NCBI GenBank assembly: GCA_026214975.1
Contig: JAOBSW010000100.1
Coordinates: 248,001-312,000 of the forward strand
Source: Gentiana macrophylla
Taxonomy: Eukaryota; Streptophyta; Magnoliopsida; Gentianales; Gentianaceae
Length of the DNA: 64,000 nucleotides
Direction of reading: 5' to 3'
The notes under the pieces were generated by a model. It did not search any database. It had not been told where the DNA came from and worked only from the letters and a program-made list of their open reading frames with translations. The position numbers and the translations under genes are program-made. Each line of letters opens with the position of its first letter. The stretch's first letter is position 1. Of this stretch, positions 1 through 9,436 are shown one piece after another.

Positions 1-16
1 TCGATCCGACCTGATC

Positions 17-172
17 CCGGATCGATCCGGTGTTAGTATGCCGACCTGACATGGATTTTAATCTGATAGGCCGGATCGATCCGGCCCTTTTCCGGATCGA
101 TCCGGGAAGCCCAATAAATGCCAAAACAAAGATCTTTTCTACTTTTGCACGATGTGTATGTTTCTATATAAG
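17..172 (+). promoter_or_regulatory. Palindrome cluster and TATA box upstream of element Q internal ORF
   Basis: Three perfect copies of the 14-bp palindrome CCGGATCGATCCGG lie at 17-30, 71-84 and 92-105, followed by a TATA-like TATATAAG at 165-172. The first in-frame ATG of the decayed ORF is at 257. This looks like a promoter for the internal ORF of element Q. The same palindrome recurs just upstream of the TATA box of the LTR at 3197-3346. Promoter activity is inferred from position only. Confidence 0.5.
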
Positions 173-256
173 GAAATATCAGCCAGCCTTAAGAAATTGC
201 TCATTTCTTACTCATCTCTTCTTCACTTCTCTGTATAAGTTTCTTTTTTTTTAATT

Positions 257-1115
257 ATGTCTAATCACTCGACTTCTTCCGTTAATGAATTTACGAACCA
301 CCGACTCAGAGAGGTTTGTGGTTCCCGCTTCTCAATCTTCTTCTTTCCATAATAATATCCCAAGACGTGTGAATTTTGTTAATTCTCCTATCTTGATGGA
401 GAAGGATTAAACACGGAAAAATTAGATCAATGGGGTGAAATTTAATCCGAGGTGTGGTTGGAGAAAGTTGATTAGGCATCCCCGAGGTAGAATCAACATT
501 TACGTTGTTCGAGATTTTACGCATCTCTATCGGCGTCACGACGGTAGCCGCAACTCATCTTATTATCGTTTGGGGTATCGTTATAACCTTTTCTTGATCG
601 TTGTTAATCAAAATTTTGAAATCCCGCCGTGTAGCTTTGTTCCAAACCCACATTTCGAGTTTCAATGGGGCTCGGAAATGCCTATAATTTTGTCAATCGC
701 CTTTGCCGAAGCATTCTAGTATGTGTTTCCACTTTTTGACCATAACTATGATTCATCCACTTTGGCTTTACCCCTCATCTCGAGGCATGAAACACTTTAT
801 TAATTCCCGAATCTATCCCACTAGTGACTTTTACGGGGTTACCGACGACGAGATGCTTTATTGTATGCAATAAGCTGTTGGAGCATATGTGGATTCTGGG
901 ATTTTAATATACAAGACGGCAATTAATTTCGCGGTGGAAAGGCGTAGTAGTAGGAAGGCCGATGCCTTTTTCTTGGCTTATATCCGCATTGTGTGTTCAT
1001 TTGAATGGAGTCCACGAGGTTGCTACGGACGAGATTTATCCTTCTCGTGATTCTCAAATGGGATTGCTTCCGGTTGATACTCCCGGTTGCTCATCTACAG
1101 TTTGATATGTTTTGG
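257..1115 (+). pseudogene. Decayed plant transposon ORF (PF20167-like), element Q
   Basis: The reading frame starts with MSNHSTSSVNEF and then breaks through several stops and frame changes. A 94-codon open piece spans 435-719 and contains YVVRDFTHLY, which resembles the VVREFYANL-type block of the plant-specific 'putative plant transposon protein' domain (PF20167). A later piece around 830-1000, with DEMLYCMQ, AVGAYVDSG and a following helical stretch, resembles the C-terminal half of the same domain. Such ORFs occur as extra ORFs in Athila and Tat gypsy elements. The neighbouring polypurine tract and LTR at 2648-4883 fit this, placing the ORF at the 3' end of element Q. No catalytic function is known for the family. 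The copy is clearly dead. The domain call rests on short motif resemblance only. Confidence 0.4.
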
Positions 1116-2660
1116 ATGGAGTGAGTTTTTTTTTAGTTGTTGGTTTATTATAAGTTGGTTGGTAGTAAGATGTTTAATTAAGTGTTTTCTTAATTAGTAG
1201 CTTAGTATCATGTTTAATTAATTCTCTATAAGTTTGTAATAGTTTTTATTATGTTTAATACATATGTTGTTTTCTTTAATTTTAATTATTTTAGTTCAAT
1301 CCTAGTAATATATGTTAGTAATATCATTTAAAAAACTTAAAAACAAGAGAAACAAAATCATATAAAATTTTAATTTTTTTCGAACCTACTTTTTTATTAC
1401 TCACTGAACATCGGGGCGATGCCACTTCGTAAGTGGGGAGTAGAGTTAGGTTAGTAAATAAAAATTAAAAATTTTCATATAAATTTATACTTAATTGCTT
1501 AATACTTAGTTTAATTTTTATTGAATAAATTTAAGTAGATAATATATAATTAATAAAAATAATATAAATTGGTAAGAATAGTTTTTTAATTAAGTAAAGT
1601 AAATTAGATATATTATAATTATATTATATATGTCAGTTTTAGATTTTTATAAGATTTTAAGTATATGTAACTATACATAAATATTATCGAGTATTTTTTT
1701 TATGAAATTTAGCAAATATACTTATATCTATAATGAAATGTTAGAATAATTTTCTTTTCAAAACGAAATATGAATATGGAATCGGACTAGGAATGATGAT
1801 TTTTGGAATAACTTTGATCAGCTATAGCCAAATAAATTTCACATGAATAAAATTTCCAATTTTGTGTCCCACTCAACCAAATAGAGTGGCTGGACCTCAC
1901 TCGAAATAAGCCATTTGTGATTAAACCAATTATAACCGACCTTAGCCTATTTTGGTCTATATTTCCTAAAATTCCACGAGTTTATACGTCTTATGAAAGG
2001 AAATGATGACATAAAAGCTAAGCATCGATGCAAAAGAATGGTATATGCTGAAATTGGAAAAGTTAGATAGGTATTAATATATTCGATCTCACCTCATGAC
2101 GCTTGCAAGATAGTCGATTTTGGCAATGAGTTCGGGTATGTTAGTATTCTAAAATAAAAAAAAAGAGAGAAAATCTGAAAAATAGGTGAAATAATATTAG
2201 GATGTTATTAATCGAGATATTTTTGATCAAAAATATGAAGGTGTAAGTGCGTACGACTTGCTTATTTCTCTTTTGATTTCCTTTTCTATCCTTTCGATTA
2301 ACCAACACCCTGAGCCTAAAACGTTGTAAGCCATTTTGCCAACTACTTGACTTAGTCATTGATTCCAAATATTTCATATAAGTTGAGATAGGAGAATAAT
2401 TCTAGAATTTTAATTATATTTATTAAATAAATTATGTAGAATTTCATTTAAATGATATTTGACAAATAATTTATCTAAGTTATATACACTTTTTATCTTG
2501 TTAATTTCTAATAAAGATATAATTAACATATTTATAATATTGAAATAATATTTTACTGACTTGAAATTTAATCTACCAAGTATATCATTTTTATTGTAAT
2601 TTTTATATATTATCGCTTATTTTCGCTTTAGGACGATCAAAAAGCTAAGTGGGAGTAGTT
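1116..2660 (+). other. AT-rich 3' spacer of element Q ending in a polypurine tract
   Basis: No coding region is visible. Near 1412-1445 the sequence carries a motif of the form GAACATCGGGGCGATGCC...AAGTGGGGAG. This matches the pattern that commonly follows the last ORF in Athila/Tat-type elements. A second purine run, AAGTGGGAGTAG at 2648-2659, directly precedes the LTR start TGATG and is the likely polypurine tract that primes plus-strand DNA synthesis. The rest is AT-rich and unassigned. Confidence 0.4.
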
Positions 2661-3196
2661 GATGTATAACATTTATATGATAAAATTACGATATTTTATA
2701 TATTTTATCAACTCTTTCTATATAAAATATAAGAAATTATAACGATAATCTTATGTAATATCAATAGTTATGAATAAGTCTAAAATAATATAAAAATCTA
2801 GTAAAAGTAATAAAAGTTATAAATTTTGTACCGGTTTAGTAACCGGAGTGTAAGTGTCGATTTATGGGTATTTTTGGTGTTTTATTGCAGATTTTTAGAT
2901 AAACCAAAACCCGAGTGGCGACACTTTTGAAGTTAAAACATGTCTTTTGAAGGAAGTAAGGAAGTGCCACGAGATTAAGAATTCAAGTGGATCAACGGTT
3001 CGTGGTACCATTATCGAATTATATTTTTGACGAACAAATGGCCCATCAAAAAGGCATTTTCTGAAGAAGAGTCCTTCATGAAAGTTATAGATCTTTTAAA
3101 TAGCTTTCCAACGCTTCTTGAATTATGTCATTTGGAGATCCAGAGCTCAAGTTATGATTTTATCAAGTTTCTGATCAAGATTTAGAAAAATGCTAC

Positions 3197-3370
3197 CCGG
3201 ATCAATCCGGATTAACCCCGGATCGATCCGGCTTATCTGATAAGGAAACATAATGATGATTAATATGTGTTATTATGAGAGGATAAGCCTGGGAGATAAT
3301 ATTTTTTATTCCCGGATCGATCCGACCTAACCCCGGATCGATCCGGCCTTGAAAATTTCTCCTATAAATA
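3197..3370 (+). promoter_or_regulatory. Two palindrome pairs and TATA box of LTR Q
   Basis: Four copies of the CCGGATCGATCCGG palindrome lie in two pairs: 3197-3210 (one mismatch) with 3218-3231, and 3312-3325 (last base changed) with 3333-3346. TATAAATA follows at 3363-3370. Position and repetition suggest the core promoter and enhancer of the LTR; activity is not shown. Confidence 0.5.
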
Positions 3371-4314
3371 CAACATTCATGCAGGCTGTTGGAGAGGGTA
3401 CCAATATATATATATACTAGCTCATATATATCTTCTAATCTCTTAAATTAGTAGTAGTAATGTAAATATTTGTAGGAATTATGCCATAAATAATGTAGAA
3501 GCCGTAGTATCGTTGTAATGCTTGGACGGTTATCGGGAGTTCGATGTTGAAGAAGTTGTTGTAATTTCCGGAGAATACGGCCTCTAAATCAGCAGTTGTA
3601 ACCTGGTAATATTCTAAAGCTTTATGTTTGTTGTTTTTATGTTTTTCTTTATAATGTTAGTAGGCTAAATCTATAACTAGCCAAGATATGTAATTGAAAT
3701 ATTTCGATCTTTTTGGTAAAATGGATGATGACTATAACTAAAATTGATTAAAATTGAATTTGATGAAACTTTTTCTACTTGAAATGTATTGAAAATATTC
3801 GTATTGACGTAATTAACCAATATGAATCGCACCATAACCTAATGACGAACTAAGCGGTGAAGTTAGGATATGCGAAAAAGGTAGAAAAACCGGAGGGTAA
3901 AATGACCGAGTTTAAAGCGTGACAACGGAATCCTATTTCCTACCGGGGTAGAATTGTTTTATCTTTTGAAAAGAGAAACACTTCTTGAAATTATCTGGTA
4001 CTTGAGATCTAATTACGTTAATTCACCCGTTCGATCAAGATCCTTAACATTGACCGCATGACAAAACGGAGTACCCAATCTTTTGGATGACATTGGATGA
4101 TTGATGAGACATATGACGATTTAGATGCGCTTCGTGTGAGAGGAACTTTTGAGCTGAGGAGTGCACCGTTTCACATATTCAATTGGACCTAATAAAAAGG
4201 AAGAACGAGCACATCCATTAAACTAAAAAGATTGAATAATTCAATTACATATATCTTGGCTAGTTCTATAATAATTATTAGTATTTAATATATTGGTGTA
4301 TATATATATATATA

Positions 4315-4553
4315 AGGTTAAAGGTTGTAAAGGACTGTTTTTGATCTAAAATGAGGAAAAAGGACAAAAAAAAAGATAGTGGTCGAGAAGGACAAAAACG
4401 CGCATGTTACTACATGTGTTACTACATGTTGCTACAACCAAATGTATTAACACATGTAGTAACATCGCGCTTTTGTCCTTCTCAACCATTATTTTTTTTT
4501 CTTGTCTTTTTCTCATTTTATATCTTATTTTGTCTCTTACGGCCTCTACGCCC

Positions 4554-4557
<4 letters not shown>
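4315..4557. mobile_element. Foldback / MITE-like hairpin element
   Basis: The left arm, about 4317-4421, is nearly the reverse complement of the right arm, about 4450-4545. The best-matched core is GCGCATGTTACTACATGTGTTA against TAACACATGTAGTAACATCGCGC. Only about 28 bases separate the arms. The element is flanked on both sides by TA dinucleotide runs (about 4295-4313 and 4559-4602), so a target duplication cannot be resolved. It has no coding capacity: the ORFs through it are arm and microsatellite artefacts. Confidence 0.6.

Positions 4558-4558
<1 letters not shown>

Positions 4559-4602
<44 letters not shown>
4559..4602. repeat. (AT)22 microsatellite
   Basis: An uninterrupted AT dinucleotide run abuts the right arm of the foldback element. 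Translations rich in YIYIYI across it are spurious. Confidence 0.95.
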
Positions 4603-4605
<3 letters not shown>

Positions 4606-4883
4606 ACTATTTATGTATTACTATATATATTTATGTATTTATATATATTATATTAGTTTAGTTTTAATTTATGCATTTATTTTCTGTTTATTAGTATAGT
4701 AGTGACTCGTATGATAAACCTGCGATTTAGATCGAGTTAATAATAGCTGTTTGGTGTTTAACCACACTTAAAAGAATTACCACGCTCCCTGAGGATTCGA
4801 CACCTGACTCACCATACTAGCACTACAATTTGACCCGGTACACTGCCGGTAAGGATTGTAATAGTCTAGAAAAAGTCCTGTCA

Positions 4884-5070
4884 TTGGGTAAATCTACTAA
4901 CTTTCTTGTAGTTATTAATTAATCATGCGAATCGAATCGTGGTAGAATCGCATGCAAATTTATTCGTAACTTCCGCTGTACATGATTGAGTGTCTCGATC
5001 GGTGCTGTGAATTAGATCTGACAATCCAATTATGGATCGGATCCGGATTCGGGTTTATGTATATCCAGCA
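4884..5070 (+). repeat. 3' tail of an L1-type copia LTR
   Basis: This 187-bp block, from TTGGGTAAATCTACTAAC through TATCCAGCA, is closely similar to the reverse complement of the first ~190 bases of solo LTR L1 (22968-23160). Shared features include ATTAATTAATCATG, GTGTCTCGATCGGTGC and GGATCGGATCC. It ends in CA, as an LTR should. Only the 3' tail is present; the rest was lost or never joined here. Confidence 0.7.
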
Positions 5071-6291
5071 TGAAATGAAAATCTTCAATGATTACTCCAT
5101 ATAAATCGAAATAAATTACACTCACCACTATAACTTTTGATTTCTACCAAAATGCAACCGAAATACAAACATGAGGAGTTAAAAGTGATGTTGTTTTTAG
5201 CGAATTTCCGGCGAATATTCCGGCCATAAATCCGGCAATATTGTTAGGGTTGTAGAAGAAGTAATGAAGAAGGGTTGTTGAAGAAGGGTTGTTGAAGAAT
5301 GAACAGAAAGAGAAGTAATGAAGATGTATGGGAAGTTGAAAGGAGCTTTATAAAGTGAAGGGGTAGAAGTTAAAAGTGAGGGACTATATTGTTTATTTTT
5401 TAAAATATGAGGGATTAAAGTGTCTAGTTTTTGAAAGTTATTAAATGGATTATTTTTAGGTGGTGCATTGAGTGATTAGGTGGAGTGAAAAAGTAAATGG
5501 AAAATAATAAATTAAAGGGTGCCGAGAGTATTTTCGTAGTGCCGATATAAGCCGCCTAAAAATATTCGTAATGTCAAAGTAATTTTTTATAGTGCCGGGA
5601 GTAATAAGGTGTCAGTAATAAAAATGGGGGTGTCAATAAAATCCCGTAAAAATATTGTGTTATTGTGCTGTTTTTTCTGATGTGGTGCAACTCTCCACTA
5701 CATTTGTAGTGTGAAGGAAATCTAGCCGTACATTTTCTTTTATCTTTAAATTTCGAAAGCGGCGTCATTTTAGTGAAACACACAATCACAACACCATTAT
5801 ACAACAGACGATCCTCGTTCGTCTCCACACCATGCAGAGACACCTAAATACACTTAGAGACAAATGTGATTTTATAGTGTTTTAAAGTGTTTTTCTTATT
5901 TATACTTAAAAACACACGGATTTTTAGGTGTCTATGCGCGATCTGGAGACACCACAGAATAATTATCCCTTATACATCAGAGTCACTATCCTTATCAATT
6001 TTAGGGATATCAACAGTGCTTTCATAAATTTGATGATGCACTATTCATGTCCCCAAACCTATTTAATTGTAAAAAAAAATTCAAGGATAATGATTCTGCC
6101 GAAGTGAAATAATGAATATTTAGTGTCTATGGATAAGGTCGTAGAGTAGAATATATTTAATAATATTTAAAATGTTTTAGAAAAGGATAGAGATGTTGGA
6201 CCATTCTAAAAAAAATATACAGATGCTGGTGAATGATACATTTTATAAAGTGATTGTAAAATAGAAATATATTATTATTTTATACTTCCTA
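5071..6291. other. Unassigned AT-rich intergenic stretch
   Basis: No ORF with recognisable similarity is present. A short tandem duplication of GAAGGGTTGTTGAA lies near 5270-5300. Sequence of the form 'gtgagggactatattgt...gagggattaaagtgtc' near 5377-5425 looks like non-coding repeat DNA. Nothing else can be supported. Confidence 0.5.
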
Positions 6292-7859
6292 TGTAACACC
6301 CCAAATTTTTAACTGAGAGTATTTTTGTTTTTTTGGAATTAAGTTTTCTTCTCCTATTAATTTAAAGTTAATTAAACTTTTATTTTCTTCCAAGACACCT
6401 TAAAAACGACATAGACTTAGAAAATCCTATAAAAATATTCTACCTAGCCCTAGACTTCTTGGAATTTGCGTTTTTCAAGTTTTCAAAAATGCCTCAACCG
6501 CTTTCTCGGCCATCACTTGGGAAAGAGCCCTAGGACTTAGTTTCTAGAGGAGTCTAGTTAATTTTCTAGGTAATATGCATATCACAGTACATATTTCGAA
6601 TTAGTTTCGATTCAAGCATCAGTTTCAATCTTAGGTTCATCTTGGGAAGGTAAGATCTAATCTTTTCCAAGTAGTTCTTTGCTTTAATAATCATTATTAG
6701 GTTAGATTCGAAGGGTAAGATTTGGAAGCTGATTGTTGTTCGGTTCGTAGTTCGGCTCGTCTTTAAGGTACAAAGTTTCTTTTATCCAAAGGTTCCGTTT
6801 TAGTTTTAAGATTATGTTTTTAAGTTATTTTTAATACTCTTTTACGTTAAACTGCACGAAGACAGATATGATTATGTGTTTGCCAAGTAACTGTAATATT
6901 GATTACAAAGTACTGTTTGGTTTTATGGATACTCTTCTATAATCTGCATTATGCATTTTGGTTGTGTAATGGGGATGGTGTTCGGTGTTCTATGGACTTT
7001 GTATGCTCATGTAGGTTATATATGAGACTTTAACCTGAGCTTGTGTGCTTTATGTGCTTCTACTTGTTTAACGAAACATGAATACCAAAGACAAGACAAG
7101 AACATGAATATGATATGTACCATGAACATGATAGATAAGACATGAACATGTTAGTAGAGAATATGATGGTAAATAGCTTAAGTAAGTTTTGTCAATAGAA
7201 TACAAACATGTTATATAAGTAATTAATGCAACGAACAAGTACGCGGAAGATGAACTGAACGTAGTTAATAGGTTATGTTTTCTATGCATTATTCAATGTT
7301 TTTTTAAGGTGGCTTTCCTTTATGTTTCAAGATATGTTTTCAAAGTAGTTTTCTTAATGTCTCAACTAATAGCTATAAACTATTTTGTAATGGGATGAAG
7401 TAGTTCATGTCATGTCTTCTGGCATTCGACAAACAGTAATCTCCATTTTGATATTCCCTTATTGAGTAGTCATGAATGTTTACTCCTTTATTTGGAATAA
7501 GAAGATATGCATGTTGAAGATGAGTTGGATGATGAGTTTGGAGAGTAGGCTTAGGATGCAGTTATGAATTTCTTTGTGTTTCAGTAGTTTCATTTTTAGT
7601 CGAGTAGAGGTGCAATTGATGTTAGCATTATTTGTGATTCCAGTTTGACGGTAGTTGTATTTCGGTTGAGTTGTTTAATGGAAGATCCTGAGGGTTAGTT
7701 TCCTGAGTCGCTTGCTTGCTTTTTTTTTCTCCTGCACGTTCTTTAATTACTCTGACGTAACATGATGTTTACGTGAGATTTTATGATTTACTCTAAATGT
7801 CAAGTGCTGAATGTCCATCTTCCGGATGAAGAATCGATATCCGGGACATGAGAGTTACA
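6292..7859 (+). repeat. 5' LTR of chromovirus-like gypsy element I
   Basis: The LTR begins TGTAACACCCC and ends GAGAGTTACA, termini typical of plant chromovirus LTRs. It is directly followed by a primer site complementary to initiator methionine tRNA. A second copy of its first ~340 bases starts at 8084. Length is 1568 bp. It carries no coding sequence; small ORFs across it are chance. Confidence 0.85.
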
Positions 7860-7860
7860 A

Positions 7861-7873
7861 TTGGTATCAGAGC
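7861..7873 (+). promoter_or_regulatory. Primer binding site (tRNA-iMet), element I
   Basis: TTGGTATCAGAGC lies one base after the LTR end and matches the standard plant LTR-retrotransposon site complementary to the 3' end of initiator tRNA-Met. It defines the strand as plus. Confidence 0.9.
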
Positions 7874-8083
7874 ATAATATAGAAAAGCTTGGGCGTAAAC
7901 ACTGTTTTCTAGGATTTGAATTTCGTAAGGTGTAATCCCCTTTAGTATAGACCACCTAAGGGTTTATTTGCTAAGATAGGCTTGTATATCTTTGGTAAGG
8001 TTGATCGAAGTGCGCAATGGTTGTGTTGAGGAGGCATAGGTCTTTTCAGTTTGAGGAATGAAACTTCTTTCAAGGAAAGGGAA
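7874..8083 (+). other. Collapsed internal region of element I
   Basis: Only about 210 bases separate the primer site from the second LTR. The stretch joins leader sequence to the usual 3' end of a chromovirus pol unit: a GAGGAATGAAACTTCTTTCAAGG-type tail whose polypurine tract, CAAGGAAAGGGAA, lies at 8071-8083. All of gag and pol have been removed, so the element could move only by borrowing proteins. Confidence 0.75.
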
Positions 8084-8424
8084 TGTAAAACCCTAAACTT
8101 GTAATTAAAGGTATTTCTGTCTTTTTGGAATTAGGTTTTCTTATCCTATTACATTAAGGTTAATTAATCTTTTCTTTTCCTCCAAGGCACCTTAAAATCG
8201 ACCTGGCTCAGAAAATCCTACAAAAGGCCTCCAGATAGCGCTAGACATCTCAGAATTCATGTTTTTCAAGTTTTCATAAAAGCCTCCGCCGCTTTCTCAT
8301 CACTCAAGAAAGCGCCCCAAGCTAAATTTCTAGAGGGTGTCCTGCATATCCCTGTACGGATTTCGGAGCAGTATTGGTTCCAACAACAGCTTTACGCTTA
8401 GATTCATCTTGTGAAGGTAAGATC
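8084..8424 (+). repeat. Truncated 3' LTR of element I
   Basis: TGTAAAACCCTAAACTTG directly follows the polypurine tract and aligns with 6292 onward, including GGAATTAGGTTTTCTTATCCTATTA and the GGTAAGATC block. Similarity stops at about 8424, so more than 1.2 kb of the LTR is missing. Confidence 0.8.
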
Positions 8425-8626
8425 ACACTACGGATTACGAAATTCATATGAAGTATGGATCGACTTTTTAAAACAATCATGCATCTATATAGGATATGAT
8501 GAAAATTTGAAAGGGCACATCAACGATATGATGACGAGAACTACCTCTGCATATAGTCTATTGGATATTATCGTCTCCCCTGAATTGGAGTTGTGATTGA
8601 GTAGTATTTACCAAATTACCGTCATC
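8425..8626. other. Left flank of element B, ending in TSD TCATC
   Basis: This is the sequence into which copia element B inserted. The last five bases, TCATC (8622-8626), recur at 33598-33602 after the other LTR. A 61-codon plus-strand ORF (8411-8596) shows no recognisable family. It starts inside the truncated LTR of element I, so it is probably chance. Confidence 0.5.
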
Positions 8627-8768
8627 TATTAAACATAACATAATTGGAAAAAAAGATGATCTTTATTATTCACAAACACCACATACTTATAGTACAATAT
8701 CACCAAAACCCTAAAGTGTAAATTTACACCTATACCCTTTTACACATTTACATATGTATAGTCTCACA
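8627..8768 (-). repeat. 3' LTR of element B
   Basis: The 142-bp LTR runs from TATTAAACATAAC to GTCTCACA on the plus strand. The adjoining CGCCCCCTCAAG is, on the minus strand, a CTTGAGGGGGCG polypurine tract, standard for copia. One terminal base differs from the partner LTR (TATT against TGTT). Confidence 0.9.
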
Positions 8769-9093
8769 CGCCCCCTCAAGTTGGAGCATACAAATCACAA
8801 ATGCCCAACCTGCCCAAAAGAAATCGAAACTGCTGCCTGCTGAGAGCCTTCATCATAATATCGGCCAATTGGTGACTAGTGGGAACATGAGACGTGGCCA
8901 AGTTGCCAGATAACAATTCACACAAACAAAATGACAGTCGACCTCGATATGGTTGGTACGATCGTGAAAGACAGGATTCTTGGCAATATAGAGAGCCGAT
9001 TGACTATCACAGAACATGCGCATGGGCAGAGGATGTAAAACACCAAGGGTAAATAACAAGGACTTCAACCACTTCAACTCACATTGGCAATAG
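8769..9093 (-). pseudogene. Copia RNase H, C-terminal part (element B)
   Basis: The minus-strand frame reads CELKWLKSLL, then CDSQSALYIAKNPVFHDRTNHIEVDCH, a clear match to the C-terminal half of copia RNase H: conserved CDxxSA, and HxRTKHIxxxxH with N for K. RNase H removes the RNA template during reverse transcription. The N-terminal half continues at 21177 on the far side of element C. Stops after VTNWPIL show decay. Confidence 0.85.
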
Positions 9094-9436
9094 TGACGCC
9101 GGAGGCGTATCAGAGAATAATGCAGAGAATAATGCAAGAGAATAAAACCATAAAAACAGAGAAATATCTCAGAAATATATTATATTATATCAAATTCGAC
9201 TCCCTTTACCAAGTTTACAAGCCAGAATTTTATAGCTGCATGAATACAAGACTTGCCAAAAATAGAAAAATCACAATTCATTACCAGCATTAATCAGGCG
9301 TAAATCAAGCTCACTTGATTATGCCATGTGCTATAAAATGAATTTAAATGTTTCCTTATTTTATTTTTATTAATAATATTTAAAAGACTACAATAAATAA
9401 AATAAATCAAAGTAATTTCTGGATTCTCCTGCATCA
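9094..9436 (-). repeat. 3' LTR of element C
   Basis: This 343-bp repeat is the direct copy of 20829-21171. On the minus strand it starts TGATGCAGGAGAATCC and ends CGGCGTCA. The adjacent minus-strand CAACCTGGAGAGAC is the likely polypurine tract. Confidence 0.9.

Larger units (their letters stand above)
2661..4883 (+). repeat. LTR of element Q (gypsy, TGAT-type), with a foldback insertion
   Basis: The block starts TGATG after a polypurine tract. It has a TATA box TATAAATA at 3363-3370 preceded by paired palindromes. Around 4783-4830 it contains CTCCCTGAGGATTCGACACC, which parallels TTCCCTGTGGGATCAACC in the minus-strand reading of solo LTR N. It therefore belongs to the same loose LTR class as N (30550-32293) and M (40324-43553). 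The 3' boundary is uncertain, because a different LTR tail begins at about 4884. A foldback element and TA microsatellites occupy 4290-4602. No target duplication can be read, because the other LTR lies outside the window. Confidence 0.45.

Noticed and set aside
4351..4699. Three overlapping ORFs with long Tyr-Ile runs
   Set aside because: They translate the AT microsatellite and one arm of the foldback element; no start context or conservation is seen.
7861..7873. tRNA gene at the TGGTATCAGAGC sites
   Set aside because: Only the 12-13 bases complementary to a tRNA 3' end are present, directly after LTR ends; these are primer sites, not tRNA genes. The same applies to 16886, 20815 and 33443.
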